Shown piece by piece: positions 1 through 6,841 of a stretch of 26,423 nucleotides of DNA. The stretch's first letter is position 1, and each line of letters starts with the position of its first letter. Below the pieces are notes generated by a model. That model was given only the letters and a program-made list of their open reading frames with translations. It was not told the origin of the DNA and searched no databases. This stretch comes from Thioglobus_B sp964403565 (GTDB taxonomy: Bacteria; Pseudomonadota; Gammaproteobacteria; PS1; Pseudothioglobaceae): NCBI GenBank assembly GCA_964403565.1, contig CAYOFV010000013.1:1-26423 (forward strand), written 5' to 3'. The translations under genes and the position numbers were made by a program.

Positions 1-156
1 TCAACCACTAACGATTTAGGGGTGCATGTAGATTTTGTTGAGGCAGCAGCATTTGCGTATTTGGCTAAATTAAGATTGGAAAATACCCCTGGGAATTTGC
101 CTAGTGTAACCGGAGCTAGAACAGAGAAAATTTTAGGAGCAGTACATGCAGCATAA
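1..156 (+). CDS. anmK: Anhydro-N-acetylmuramic acid kinase, C-terminal fragment
   Basis: Partial gene entering from the left edge; only the last 51 residues are present. AnmK phosphorylates and opens 1,6-anhydro-MurNAc during cytoplasmic recycling of cell-wall muropeptides. The visible tail has the family's ending: a segment reading VEAAAFAYLA, then PGNLPSVTGA, then a final LGA block. This matches the C-terminus of E. coli AnmK as I remember it. The stop codon lies 11 bases inside the downstream pyrC gene, so the two overlap and are probably cotranscribed. Nothing can be said about the kinase active site, which lies outside the window. Confidence 0.85.
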   Translation, partial: STTNDLGVHVDFVEAAAFAYLAKLRLENTPGNLPSVTGARTEKILGAVHAA

Positions 157-1186
157 CGATACAATTAGTATACTTCGTCCAGACGATTGGCACTTACACT
201 TAAGATCTGGAGCAGCGCTTAAATCTGTTGTACATTTGAGTGCAAAACAAATGGGTAGAGCAATTATTATGCCCAATCTTAAACCACCTGTTACCAATGC
301 TAAATTGGCAAATATTTACAAACAAGAGATTATAGATTCTTTGCCACAAGGATCAAATTTTGAACCACTTATGGTGCTTTATCTTACTGATAATACAACT
401 ATAAAAGACATAGTCGAGGCTAAAGATAGTGGCGTTGTTGCCGCTAAACTATACCCTGCTGGAGCAACCACTAATTCTGATAGCGGGGTAACTGACATTA
501 AAAATATTTATCCAGTTATTGAAGCTATGCAAAAATCAGACATGTTGCTTTTAGTGCATGGAGAGGTTACCCATAAAGAGGTTGACATATTTGACCGAGA
601 GAAAGTTTTTATCGATAGAGTGCTCGTTAATGTGATTAAAGATTTTCCAGATCTTAAAGTAGTGTTTGAACACATAACCACAAAAGATGCTACAGACTTT
701 GTTTTAGCGCAAGGTGAAAATGTTGCTGCAACTATAACCCCGCATCACTTGTTGGCCAATAGAAACGACATGTTAGTTGGTGGCATTCACCCACATTATT
801 ATTGCTTGCCAATTCTTAAGCGTGAAAATCCACACCAGTTGGCACTATTAGCTGCTGCTACGAGTGGCAATGCTAAATTTTTCTTAGGTACAGATTCTGC
901 CCCACATGCAAAAGGAGCAAAAGAGTGTGCTTGTGGCTGTGCAGGTATTTTGTCGTCTCATTGTGCAATTGAACTATATGCAAGCGCATTTGACCAGCAG
1001 AACGCACTAGACAAACTAGAGGGCTTTGCTTCAAAATTCGGTCCAGATTTTTACTCTCTACCTAGAAATACCGACAAAATAACTCTTGCAAGGCAACAAT
1101 GGGAAGTTCCGCAAAGTTATGATTTTGCCGATACAACTGTAGTGCCATTTATGGCTGGAAAAACTCTTAACTGGAAACTAATTTAG
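146..1186 (+). CDS. pyrC: Dihydroorotase
   Basis: Dihydroorotase catalyses reversible cyclisation of carbamoyl-aspartate to dihydroorotate, step three of pyrimidine synthesis, in the cytoplasm. The 346 aa length is that of the E. coli PyrC class (type II). Family motifs run in order: RPDDWHLHLR near residue 11, whose two histidines are metal ligands; GRAIIMPNL; AAKLYPAGATTNS, whose lysine is the carbamylated metal bridge; LLVHGEVTH; VFEHITTKDA; and the GTDSAPHA block with the catalytic aspartate. The ATG lies inside the end of anmK, giving an 11-base overlap. The gene meets ribF tail to tail with three bases between stops and no terminator visible there. Confidence 0.97.
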   Translation: MQHNDTISILRPDDWHLHLRSGAALKSVVHLSAKQMGRAIIMPNLKPPVTNAKLANIYKQEIIDSLPQGSNFEPLMVLYLTDNTTIKDIVEAKDSGVVAAKLYPAGATTNSDSGVTDIKNIYPVIEAMQKSDMLLLVHGEVTHKEVDIFDREKVFIDRVLVNVIKDFPDLKVVFEHITTKDATDFVLAQGENVAATITPHHLLANRNDMLVGGIHPHYYCLPILKRENPHQLALLAAATSGNAKFFLGTDSAPHAKGAKECACGCAGILSSHCAIELYASAFDQQNALDKLEGFASKFGPDFYSLPRNTDKITLARQQWEVPQSYDFADTTVVPFMAGKTLNWKLI

Positions 1187-1189
1187 ACT

Positions 1190-2107
1190 CTAAGTAATGC
1201 CAAAGTAGTCTTTAGCATTATTGGCATCAAGTTTTATTTGTTGCTTTAACTCATCAAATGAGTCAAATTTTTCTTCGTCTCTTATTTTTTTCTCAAAAAC
1301 AACATCAGCTGTTTTGCCATAAACGTCTTTATTAAAATTAAATATATAAACCTCAAGCAAAACGCCTTTGCCATTAACAGTTGGGCGTGATCCAATATTG
1401 GCAACACCCTGGTATCTGCTTTTATCAATAACAACAGTTACAGCAAACACTCCCAGTACAGGGCTTGTTTCACGTTTTATTGATATGTTGATAGTTGGAA
1501 AGTCGATAGTTCTGCCTAATTGTTTGCCATGAATAATTTTTCCACAGATGTTAAAACCTCTACCAAGCATAGACTTAGCTCTACCAAACTCTCCATGTTT
1601 AAGATGTTCGCGAATTTGAGAACTCGAAATTCTTACATTGTTAAATTCAATGCTATTGGTGTTTTCTACAAGAAAATTGTGTTTTTTTGCAAAATTTTCC
1701 AGCATCGCAAAGTCTCCAGTGCGGTTTGCACCAAAACGAAAATCATCGCCTATTAATAAATATTGCGTTTTAAGCTTTTCTAGCAAAATATCAACAACAA
1801 AATCCTGAGCGCTGATTTTGGAAAAATTTTGATTAAATTCTATTAACAAATGTTTGTCAACGCCAAGACTATCAAGTATTGTGTGTTTTTGTCTAAAGCT
1901 TGATATTAGCGCTTGTTTTGCGCCGAAAAATTGTTGGGGTGTAGGTTTAAACGATATTACAACACTCGGCAAGCTAAGCTCTTTAGCTTTATCAACAAGA
2001 TTTTTTATTATTTTTTGATGACCAAGGTGCAGGCCATCGAAGTTGCCTATGGTTACAACACAACCAGATAAGTTAGATAGATTGACTAGACCGCGAATAA
2101 GCTCCAT
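1190..2107 (-). CDS. ribF: Bifunctional riboflavin kinase / FAD synthetase
   Basis: Makes FMN and then FAD from riboflavin in the cytoplasm. The N-terminal nucleotidyltransferase half (about residues 1-180) shows the TIGNFDGLHLGHQ motif near residue 20, plus IGDDFRFG and RISSSQIRE. The C-terminal kinase half shows GRTIDFPTINI, then GVFAV and GVANIGSRPTV, and ends with the typical DELKQQIKLD and FG stretch. Length (305 aa) matches bacterial RibF. In many proteobacteria ribF precedes ileS and lspA; here the neighbours are pyrC (convergent) and a small membrane protein gene 41 bases upstream, so it may be read through from that gene's promoter. Flavin supply is general, so the context adds little. 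Confidence 0.97.
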   Translation of the reverse strand: MELIRGLVNLSNLSGCVVTIGNFDGLHLGHQKIIKNLVDKAKELSLPSVVISFKPTPQQFFGAKQALISSFRQKHTILDSLGVDKHLLIEFNQNFSKISAQDFVVDILLEKLKTQYLLIGDDFRFGANRTGDFAMLENFAKKHNFLVENTNSIEFNNVRISSSQIREHLKHGEFGRAKSMLGRGFNICGKIIHGKQLGRTIDFPTINISIKRETSPVLGVFAVTVVIDKSRYQGVANIGSRPTVNGKGVLLEVYIFNFNKDVYGKTADVVFEKKIRDEEKFDSFDELKQQIKLDANNAKDYFGIT

Positions 2108-2148
2108 GAGCTTATTTTAGTCCAATTTATGTGTTGTTGATTAAAAGC

Positions 2149-2352
2149 CTATACTGCAGCAGCCCAATTAAATGCTGCATAAAATCCAACAAGTAGTGTT
2201 ATGCCAAATAAGTTGCAGCAAACACCCTTCTTAAGTGCGTGCACATCACAACCAGCTTTGCATTCAGTAGCGGTGCTTTTTACCATGTATAGAGCCCAAA
2301 TAACCCCAATAGCAATTATTACGTAGTTAATAAACATATTAGCTTCTCCCAT
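2149..2352 (-). CDS. Small cysteine-rich membrane protein, unknown function
   Basis: I do not recognise this 67 aa protein. It has two hydrophobic helices (about residues 8-23 and 47-65). The short linker between them carries C31 and C35 (ECKAGCD) and a C45-C46 pair (KGVCC) separated by a basic stretch, so four cysteines sit together on one face of the membrane. A second ATG at base 2337 (62 aa product) has a better placed GGAG, eight bases upstream, than the first ATG and may be the real start. An FNR-like palindrome lies about 100 bases upstream at 2451-2472, suggesting oxygen-responsive expression. Clustered cysteines could bind metal or form disulfides; that is inference. The clean reading frame, ribosome-binding site and upstream box argue it is a real gene. 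Confidence 0.7.
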   Translation of the reverse strand: MGEANMFINYVIIAIGVIWALYMVKSTATECKAGCDVHALKKGVCCNLFGITLLVGFYAAFNWAAAV

Positions 2353-2450
2353 TTTCTCCCCTCTAACTCTGCCCTTAACGTTTAATAAAAAATTTAATTT
2401 TTTTATAAATATCGGTGCATTCTAACCCTTATTTTGGAAAAAAGCAATTT

Positions 2451-2472
2451 TTTCTTGACTTAAATCAAGAAA
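2451..2472 (-). promoter_or_regulatory. FNR/ANR-type box upstream of the small membrane protein gene
   Basis: Core at 2455-2468. Read on the minus strand it is TTGATTTAAGTCAA, one mismatch from the FNR consensus TTGAT-N4-ATCAA. The outer bases extend the palindrome to 11-base arms with 10 matches. A partial copy of the left half (TTCTTGACTTAAA) recurs exactly 30 bases away at 2483-2495. The only gene it can serve as an upstream site is the minus-strand small membrane protein starting at 2352 or 2337. I could not place a convincing -10 at the classic distance: a TAGAAT hexamer at 2424-2419 (minus) would put the box centre near -49.5. Confidence 0.6.
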
Positions 2473-2533
2473 AAGCCTTAATTCTTGACTTAAAACGCCA
2501 ATTATTTGAGTTTTTGAGTGTTATTAGAGATGT

Positions 2534-2560
2534 TTTTAAAAATTTAGCAAATTTTTAAAA
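2534..2560 (-). terminator. AT-only inverted repeat after metA, possible terminator
   Basis: Perfect 12-base inverted repeat (TTTTAAAAATTT, three-base spacer, AAATTTTTAAAA) just beyond the metA stop codon. It sits where a terminator for the six-gene minus-strand run would be expected. It contains no G-C pair in the stem and is not followed by a clean T tract in the direction of transcription, so it would be a weak intrinsic terminator at best. Confidence 0.35.
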
Positions 2561-2567
2561 TGGTGAT

Positions 2568-3635
2568 TTATTTTGCATTTTTTATAATTCCAAGCGGATT
2601 ATTTGGATCAATGCCTTGCATAAATGGTTTGTTAACATCTTCATGGGTTACTTGATACACACAACCAATCCAATTATTAATAATAGCAATGGTTGAATCA
2701 TGCCAAGTATTACCAAGGGTTTTGCTAATTAGAGTTTCGGGAAAATCTTGAATGTTAAATTCTCCAGATAATAGCTTGTCTTTGTATTCATCTAAAATAG
2801 CTTTGTTTTGCGCTGATAGGTAGTTTTTAGGAAATACTGGATAGTCCGCTCTGGTTTTGTTTAAATACGATAACACTTCGCGCTTGTATTCTTTTAACAG
2901 ACTAATGGTGTCATACTCAGGATGGCCTTGGAAAAATACTATTCTTAACAGATCTTCACTAACTCCAAGGTGAGCTCCAATATCACTATCAACAAGGATT
3001 TTTACCCCAGAGTGCTCAAACTGCTCTTTGCTAATCTGATTAAACCTAGAATGTGGCACATTAAAACTTGTATTTACGCCACTCATAAGCGGATGACTAC
3101 GGTCTTTAATATCATGATTAAATACACCCCAGCACTTTTCTCCAATAGGATTGCGTTTTTGCTTATAGCGAAACTCCATTACAGCGTGAGTTGCTAAACA
3201 AGAACAAAGGGTTGAAGTTACATTTGCATATGACCAATCAATAACTTGTTTTAAGTCTTGATAAAAAGAGGCTTTTGATAAGTCTGGATCTTCAACATGT
3301 GCACCAGTAATTATTAGTGCATCAAGCCCCTGAGCTTGAATTTCATCAAAACTTTGATAGTGCTTATCTATATGGCTCTTAGCTTTGTCACCTCTAGGTA
3401 TAGAGTTAAGTGTAAATGGGTGGAGATAAAATTGTGCAATTTGGTTTGACTGACCAATTAATCTAAAAAATTGCCTTTCGGTTGCTTCAAGAGCAGCGTC
3501 AGGCATCATATTTAGTAGTCCAATGTGTAATTCACGAATGCTTTGATGATGCGCTCTATCTTTTGATAGTACTGTCTCTCCTTCGCTTTCCAAGCGTTTA
3601 AAAGAAGGTAGGTTTGAATGAGCGATCAAAGGCAT
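2568..3635 (-). CDS. metA: Homoserine O-acyltransferase (MetA/HTS family)
   Basis: Acylates homoserine to start methionine synthesis; cytoplasmic, glutamine-amidotransferase-like fold. The N-terminal block with ELHIGLLNMMPDAA, the ATERQFFRLIG stretch and the TSTLCSCLATHA segment place it in the MetA family. C146 aligns with the E. coli nucleophile, and H238 and E240 (QGHPEYD) complete the catalytic set. Its 355 residues exceed E. coli MetA by about 45. At the position where E. coli has the glycine linked to succinyl-CoA use, this protein has E115 (TGAHVE), so the acyl donor is uncertain. The start codon overlaps the stop of the upstream P-loop gene by one base (TAATG), implying translational coupling. 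It is the last gene of the minus-strand run from purC. Confidence 0.92.
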   Translation of the reverse strand: MPLIAHSNLPSFKRLESEGETVLSKDRAHHQSIRELHIGLLNMMPDAALEATERQFFRLIGQSNQIAQFYLHPFTLNSIPRGDKAKSHIDKHYQSFDEIQAQGLDALIITGAHVEDPDLSKASFYQDLKQVIDWSYANVTSTLCSCLATHAVMEFRYKQKRNPIGEKCWGVFNHDIKDRSHPLMSGVNTSFNVPHSRFNQISKEQFEHSGVKILVDSDIGAHLGVSEDLLRIVFFQGHPEYDTISLLKEYKREVLSYLNKTRADYPVFPKNYLSAQNKAILDEYKDKLLSGEFNIQDFPETLISKTLGNTWHDSTIAIINNWIGCVYQVTHEDVNKPFMQGIDPNNPLGIIKNAK

Positions 3636-4471
3636 TAGTCAAGCGCTCCTGCAATTAATTCTAGTACATCTTTAGAGCTTTTACATTTGTACAGAGCTTC
3701 ACTATCTATTGTGTATCCATATTTACTAGCAATATTTTCATACTTAGGCACGCGGTGTTCAAGTAATCGAGTAAAAATCCAGCGTACAAACTCATCTGGA
3801 TTTATTTGCGCCACATAAGTTAGATTGTTTTCAGTTAAATAAACCTCAAGTTGTTGGTCTAGAAAGTTAGGCTGATAATATAAAGGTTTAGGATGGGTTT
3901 TAGCTCTAGTTACTAGGTCAGTAATATTTTTGTCACTAGCCTTTATATAAACAATTATGCTGTTGTTAGCTAGAGTTTGATAAACGTTATCATCATCCAA
4001 TTCGCATAAACTGCCACCAGCATCATTAATGAAGTTATTGACTCCATTAGTATTAGCTTTATTAATAAACTCAGGTACATCAAGCATAGTTTGCACTTCT
4101 GCTTCTCTGTGTAGGTTTTGTCTACGTTTAAATTCTTTGAGTGGAATTCCACCTTGTTCTGGATTTCCAACTTTGCCTAAAAAATTAGAAACTGATGATA
4201 AATTGTCAAAAGTAATATGGTTGCTTACGCTAATAGCCTCATCATCAAGTAAGTTTTTTAAGTATTCGTCTTTGCTTATACGCTCAGTAATATTATTAAG
4301 AATTTGAGAATTTAGGTATTTTGAGCCGATGCGATAATCACCAGAGTAGTGATAGTATTCATCTTCCTGACTTAATAGTTTGGCAAGATGAGTTTTTCCA
4401 ACGCCACTCATGCCTAAAAGAGTAAAGCTTTTTTGCTCAAGGTTTGTAAATTCTTTAGCAGAGATTTTCAT
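3635..4471 (-). CDS. Conserved P-loop ATPase/kinase of unknown function, coupled to metA
   Basis: 278 aa soluble protein with a Walker A loop near the N-terminus (GMSGVGKTH, residues 20-28). Other blocks look strongly constrained: YSGDYRIG (about 42-49), FLGKVGNPEQGG, EFKRRQNLHREAE, FINDAGGSLCELDDD and KPLYYQPNFLDQQLEVYL. I recall this as a conserved proteobacterial 'ATPase' family without an assigned role. The single P-loop and absence of a long AAA or ABC domain make a small-molecule kinase-like fold plausible. Its stop codon overlaps the metA start (TAATG), so the two are made together, which suggests a link to homoserine or methionine metabolism. That link is inference from position only. 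alaC ends 28 bases upstream of its start. Confidence 0.85.
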   Translation of the reverse strand: MKISAKEFTNLEQKSFTLLGMSGVGKTHLAKLLSQEDEYYHYSGDYRIGSKYLNSQILNNITERISKDEYLKNLLDDEAISVSNHITFDNLSSVSNFLGKVGNPEQGGIPLKEFKRRQNLHREAEVQTMLDVPEFINKANTNGVNNFINDAGGSLCELDDDNVYQTLANNSIIVYIKASDKNITDLVTRAKTHPKPLYYQPNFLDQQLEVYLTENNLTYVAQINPDEFVRWIFTRLLEHRVPKYENIASKYGYTIDSEALYKCKSSKDVLELIAGALD

Positions 4472-4498
4472 AGGTTTGATTTTGCACCAATATGCAAT

Positions 4499-5686
4499 TT
4501 ATAGCAAACCATCTTGTTTAAACATTTCACGAATGCCACGAACAGCCTGACGTGTGCGGTGCTCGTTTTCTATAAGTCCAAAGCGTACGTATTTATCGCC
4601 ATAATCACCAAAGCCAATACCAGGAGAAACTCCAACTTTTGCAACTTTTAAAAGCTTTTTGGTAAATTCAAGCGAGCCCATGTCTTGATAGTGCTGTGGA
4701 ATTTTAGCCCAAACAAACATTGTTGCTTGTGGCGGAGTTACTTCCCAGCCAATGGAGTTTAGTCCTGTACATAAAACATCGCGTCGTGCTTGATACATAT
4801 CAGATATTTCCCGCACACAGCTTTGGTCACCCTCTAGAGCTTCAATTGCAGCTACTTGAATTGGAGTAAACATACCATAGTCAAGATATGATTTTATTTT
4901 GGCTAAAGCCCCCACTAGAGTTGGGTTGCCCACCATAAAGCCCACGCGCCATCCAGGCATATTGTAGCTTTTTGATAGTGAAAAGAATTCAACCGCAATA
5001 TCTTTAGCGCCTTTAACTTGCATAATGCTTGGTGCTTTGTAGCCATCAAATACAATATCTGCATAGGCTAAATCTTGCACTACCCAAATTTCATGTTCTT
5101 TGGCAATTTTAACTACACGCTCAAAAAACTCTAGCTCCACACACTCTGTGGTTGGATTAGATGGATAATTAAGTACAAGCATTTTTGGTTTTGGCCAAGT
5201 GTTTTTAATAGATCTTTCTAGCTCAGCTAAGAAATCATCTTCTGGTCCACATGGCACATGCTGTATATCAGCTCCAGCAATTACAAATCCATATGGATGA
5301 ATAGGATAGGCCGGATTAGGAACAAGCACTGTATCTCCCGCACCCACAACAGCCTGTGCAAGGTTTGCTAGCCCTTCTTTAGATCCAATAGTTACAATTG
5401 CTTCACTATCAGCATCAATGTCGACATCATAGCGATTTTTGTACCAGTTTGATATAGCTCGCCTTAGTCTTGGAATGCCACGAGAAGTTGAATACCTGTG
5501 CGTATCTTTTCTTCTTGCAGCTTCTACTAGTTTTTCCACAATATGATCAGGCGTAGGCTGATCTGGGTTGCCCATGCCAAAATCAATAATATCTTCGCCA
5601 CGAGCACGCGCTTTAGCTTTTAACTCGTTAGTAACTGCAAAGACATAGGCCGGAAGCCTTTTAATGCGTGGAAAATCTTCGTTCAT
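4499..5686 (-). CDS. alaC: Alanine transaminase AlaC-type (class I PLP aminotransferase)
   Basis: A fold-type I PLP enzyme that in E. coli transfers the amino group from glutamate to pyruvate to make alanine. The 395 aa sequence is collinear with E. coli AlaC (YfdZ). It has FGMGNPDQPTP, THRYSTSRGIPRLRRAI, VTIGSKEGLA, VPNPAYPIH, NYPSNPTT, DLAYADIVFDGY, and the PLP lysine K239 in FSLSKSYNMPGWRVGF. The C-terminal SPGIGFGDYG and VRFGLIEN segments are also conserved. It starts one base after the FKBP stop. In some bacteria a close paralogue sits next to hom/thrC, and AlaC-like enzymes overlap with LL-diaminopimelate aminotransferases, so the exact substrate is slightly uncertain; the AlaC match is very close. 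Confidence 0.93.
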   Translation of the reverse strand: MNEDFPRIKRLPAYVFAVTNELKAKARARGEDIIDFGMGNPDQPTPDHIVEKLVEAARRKDTHRYSTSRGIPRLRRAISNWYKNRYDVDIDADSEAIVTIGSKEGLANLAQAVVGAGDTVLVPNPAYPIHPYGFVIAGADIQHVPCGPEDDFLAELERSIKNTWPKPKMLVLNYPSNPTTECVELEFFERVVKIAKEHEIWVVQDLAYADIVFDGYKAPSIMQVKGAKDIAVEFFSLSKSYNMPGWRVGFMVGNPTLVGALAKIKSYLDYGMFTPIQVAAIEALEGDQSCVREISDMYQARRDVLCTGLNSIGWEVTPPQATMFVWAKIPQHYQDMGSLEFTKKLLKVAKVGVSPGIGFGDYGDKYVRFGLIENEHRTRQAVRGIREMFKQDGLL

Positions 5687-5687
5687 T

Positions 5688-6014
5688 TTATTTTATTGCA
5701 AGTAACTCTACATCAAATACAAGTGTTGCATTTGGCGGTATTACACCACCTGCACCAAACTCGCCATATCCTAGGTGTGATGGAATTGTAAGTTTGCGCT
5801 TACCACCAACTTTAATGCCTTCGACGCCTTGATCCCAGCCTGGAATAACTTGTCCAACACCCAGTTGAAAATCAAAAGGCTCGTTTCTATCTACACTAGA
5901 GTCAAATTTTTTGCCGTTAGTAAGCCACCCTGTGTAGTGCATAGACACCATATCTCCAGCTTTGCAAGCTTCACCAGTGCCAATTTCTAAATCTTCAATA
6001 ATTAAATCTGCCAT
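5688..6014 (-). CDS. FKBP-type peptidyl-prolyl cis-trans isomerase
   Basis: 108 aa single-domain FKBP without signal peptide, so cytoplasmic. It catalyses cis-trans isomerisation of X-Pro bonds. Signature segments are VSMHYTGWLTNGKKFDSS, PFDFQLGVGQVIPGWDQG, GGKRKLTIPSHLGYGE and VIPPNATLVFDVELL, which carry the conserved FKBP active-site aromatics (Y in HYTG, F in FDSS, W in PGWDQG, Y in GYGE). It is the minimal human-FKBP12-like form; there is no insert-in-flap domain as in SlyD and no long N-terminal dimerisation domain as in FkpA or Mip. It lies between DUF2797 (11-base gap) and alaC (one-base gap) in the same run, which gives no functional clue. Confidence 0.95.
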   Translation of the reverse strand: MADLIIEDLEIGTGEACKAGDMVSMHYTGWLTNGKKFDSSVDRNEPFDFQLGVGQVIPGWDQGVEGIKVGGKRKLTIPSHLGYGEFGAGGVIPPNATLVFDVELLAIK

Positions 6015-6025
6015 AATTTTTTAAA

Positions 6026-6826
6026 TTAATAAGTTAAGTCAATATTATAAGAGCTAAATTTTCTAATATTTAAAACCCCGCCATCCAAAATTAAATATTG
6101 CCCCTTAATGCCATTTAAGACTCCAGATATTTTTGGAGTTTTATCAAAATTAAGTGAGCTAATTTTGCTTGGGTATTCTACCACAGGGTATTTGATATCC
6201 AAAGCCGTGTTGTCTAGCTCTTTGGCGCCAACATCAGTATAGATTTGAGTAATTTTTGGCAATAGTTCATTTTTAATTTGTATAAGGTCAATATTTTCAA
6301 CTTCATTTTTTAACATTTTGCGCCAATTGGTTTTATCGGCAACAAAGTCTTTAAGCGCTACTTCAACTTGTCCAGATTTTATTCTACTATCAACTTCTAG
6401 TATTGGTAGTGCTTGAACTGCACCCTGATCAATCCAGCGCGAAGGAATGTTAGATTTTCTAGTAATTCCAACTTTAACACCAGATGAGTTGGCAAGATAT
6501 ATTACATGATTGGTAAAGCAGTTTTTCTCACCCCAGTTTTCTTCTCTGCAAGTACCTAGATGATAATGACAAGTCTCAGGCTTCATAATGCATAGATCAC
6601 AACTAGCAAGTTTTTGTGAGCACAGGTAACAATGTCCTTGAGAGTAGCTTTTGTTGGTTAGTTTATTGCAGTTTGAGCAATTAATCTGACCATTAAATTC
6701 AAGCGTAATGTTTTCGCCAACTAAGTCATTCATGTTGAGCAACTTATCGCCAATTGGTAGTTGGTATTGTGCCATTCCCATGTTTAGATGGGTGCACATC
6801 TTTTGGATGTTGCCACTAAGCTGCAT
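6026..6826 (-). CDS. DUF2797 protein with zinc-cysteine cluster and GIY-YIG-like segment
   Basis: 266 aa cytoplasmic protein that I recognise as DUF2797, function unknown. After an N-terminal beta-rich part it has a dense cysteine region: C50-x2-C53, C66-x2-C69, C76-x2-C79, C86 and C93, resembling a two-zinc ribbon/treble-clef arrangement. This is followed by VIYLANSSGVKVGITR and then RWIDQGA. That segment resembles a GIY-YIG nuclease core in which the first motif has become an IYLA-type strand and KVGITR is the second strand, with R127 (RWIDQG) as a candidate functional residue. Whether it cuts nucleic acid is unknown. It lies directly after purC (15-base gap) on the same strand. Confidence 0.85.
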   Translation of the reverse strand: MQLSGNIQKMCTHLNMGMAQYQLPIGDKLLNMNDLVGENITLEFNGQINCSNCNKLTNKSYSQGHCYLCSQKLASCDLCIMKPETCHYHLGTCREENWGEKNCFTNHVIYLANSSGVKVGITRKSNIPSRWIDQGAVQALPILEVDSRIKSGQVEVALKDFVADKTNWRKMLKNEVENIDLIQIKNELLPKITQIYTDVGAKELDNTALDIKYPVVEYPSKISSLNFDKTPKISGVLNGIKGQYLILDGGVLNIRKFSSYNIDLTY

Positions 6827-6841
6827 TATTATTAAATTTTG

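Noticed and set aside
4029..4307. 92-codon open frame on the + strand
   Set aside because: Antisense to the P-loop ATPase gene, whose conserved blocks cover the same bases.
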